From NCBI GenBank assembly GCA_029532415.1, contig JAQOTA010000053.1:2046001-2110000 (forward strand): DNA of 64,000 nucleotides, in the 5' to 3' direction. Below are positions 63,275 through 64,000 of this stretch, one piece after another (position 1 is the first letter of the stretch; each line of letters opens with the position of its first letter). The notes below the pieces were generated by a model. It was not told the DNA's origin and made no database searches. It was given only the letters and a program-made list of their open reading frames with translations. The translations under genes and the position numbers were made by a program. The DNA comes from Marasmius tenuissimus (lineage: Eukaryota > Basidiomycota > Agaricomycetes > Agaricales > Marasmiaceae).

Positions 63275-64000
63275 ATGTTCAGAATTCCGCTCCTTCCCCT
63301 CATCGCAATATCCGTGCTCTCATTTACTTTTGGCTCCGCAGGAAAGGGACAGGACGCTGGCAGCAGCTGCAAGTGCCTCTACGGCGATGCTTGTTGGCCC
63401 TCTGAGTCTCAATTTGCGGAACTCTCCTCCCAACTCTCCCAACCTCTCATTCACCCTGTGCCATCCGCGTCGGCTTGCTACCCAGCTGAAAATCCCTCCC
63501 CGGATTGTGCTGTCGTACAAGCCAACTCTTTCAATGGCACCTGGCGCGCAGACCAAGCTGGATCGTACCAGAACGTGAACTTTGAGGGATACATATTCCT
63601 GAATGGGAGTATCAGCGCATGTCATTTGGACGTGTCGCTGGGCGTTCCGTGCGAGCAGGGAAACGTGCCGCCCATTGGCGTCGACGCGAGGAATGCCGGT
63701 GATATACAGGCAGCGGTCAAATTTGCGACGGACAATAACTTGAGGCTCGTGGTCAAGAATACAGGGTGAGTCTACCTCCGTCCGAGCGGCTGGCATGTTT
63801 TACTGAGGCTGGCTTTAGGCATGATTACCTCGGACGAAGCTCGGCTAGGAATGGGTTCATGATTTGGACTCACCACATGAAGAGCATCAGCTACAGCGAA
63901 ACCTTTGTTCCAGAAGGAGGACCAGAGGCCGAGACCTATCAAGGTATCTTCCTCGTTTTCTTGGTTGGTATATCCTCAGTCTGATCTACCTACGTTTCTA
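63275..64000 (+). CDS. Secreted FAD-linked oxidase (copy D), cut by the right edge
   Basis: 5' part of a fourth array member. Exon 1 (63275-63765) has a signal peptide MFRIPLLPLIAISVLSFTFG, CKCLYGDACWPSESQFAELS and NTG. Exon 2 (63819-63943, 125 nt as in all copies) gives HDYLGRSSARNGFMIWTHHM with the FAD-linking His. The third exon is not reached before the window ends. No lesions in the visible part. The array probably continues to the right. Confidence 0.85.

Overview
The window is nuclear DNA from a filamentous basidiomycete, most likely an agaricomycete (mushroom-forming fungus). Genes are dense and broken by many 45-80 nt GT-AG introns, both strands are used freely, and the protein families are fungal: RMD1, RCF1, an ISD11-type LYR protein, GH128/Asl1, microsomal GST-like MAPEG proteins, an agaricomycete-type P450, F-box/LRR proteins, and berberine-bridge-type FAD oxidases. 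I see no rRNA, tRNA, CRISPR array or intact transposon.

Layout. 1-9.3 kb: the 5' part of a separase gene (minus), a phenol-hydroxylase-type flavin monooxygenase (minus), and a divergent PIP 5-kinase (plus). 10.4-13 kb: two tandem MAPEG/MGST3-like genes that share promoter elements. 14.6-22.9 kb: a single-pass membrane protein gene with two single-base lesions, an RMD1/DUF155 gene, a DUF6987-like gene and a small basic protein. 23.5-34.8 kb: three F-box/LRR-type genes, two of them damaged at the N-terminus, with a P450 and an SRPK-type kinase between them. 35-40.4 kb: a ZIP zinc transporter, ISD11, RCF1 and a GH128 glucanase. 40.6-44.3 kb: a tandem pair of SDR genes. 45.5 kb to the right edge: at least four same-strand copies of a secreted FAD-linked oxidase (two intact, one pseudogene, one cut by the edge). 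A PsiD/phosphatidylserine-decarboxylase-like gene, a 4.9-kb gene-poor stretch and a DUG1-type dipeptidase gene lie inside the array.

How the genes relate. The left and middle parts are mostly housekeeping: chromosome segregation, phosphoinositide signalling, splicing-factor kinase, mitochondrial Fe-S assembly and respiratory supercomplexes, zinc uptake and glutathione turnover. The right third looks like accessory, duplicating metabolic DNA: SDR pair, FAD-oxidase array and a pyruvoyl-type decarboxylase. Their adjacency suggests, but does not prove, a small specialised-metabolism or oxidative locus that is still expanding and decaying. Exon boundaries given here were derived by eye from reading frame, splice consensus and paralogue comparison. 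Single-base disruptions in the membrane-protein, RMD1 and first F-box genes may be real mutations or assembly errors.
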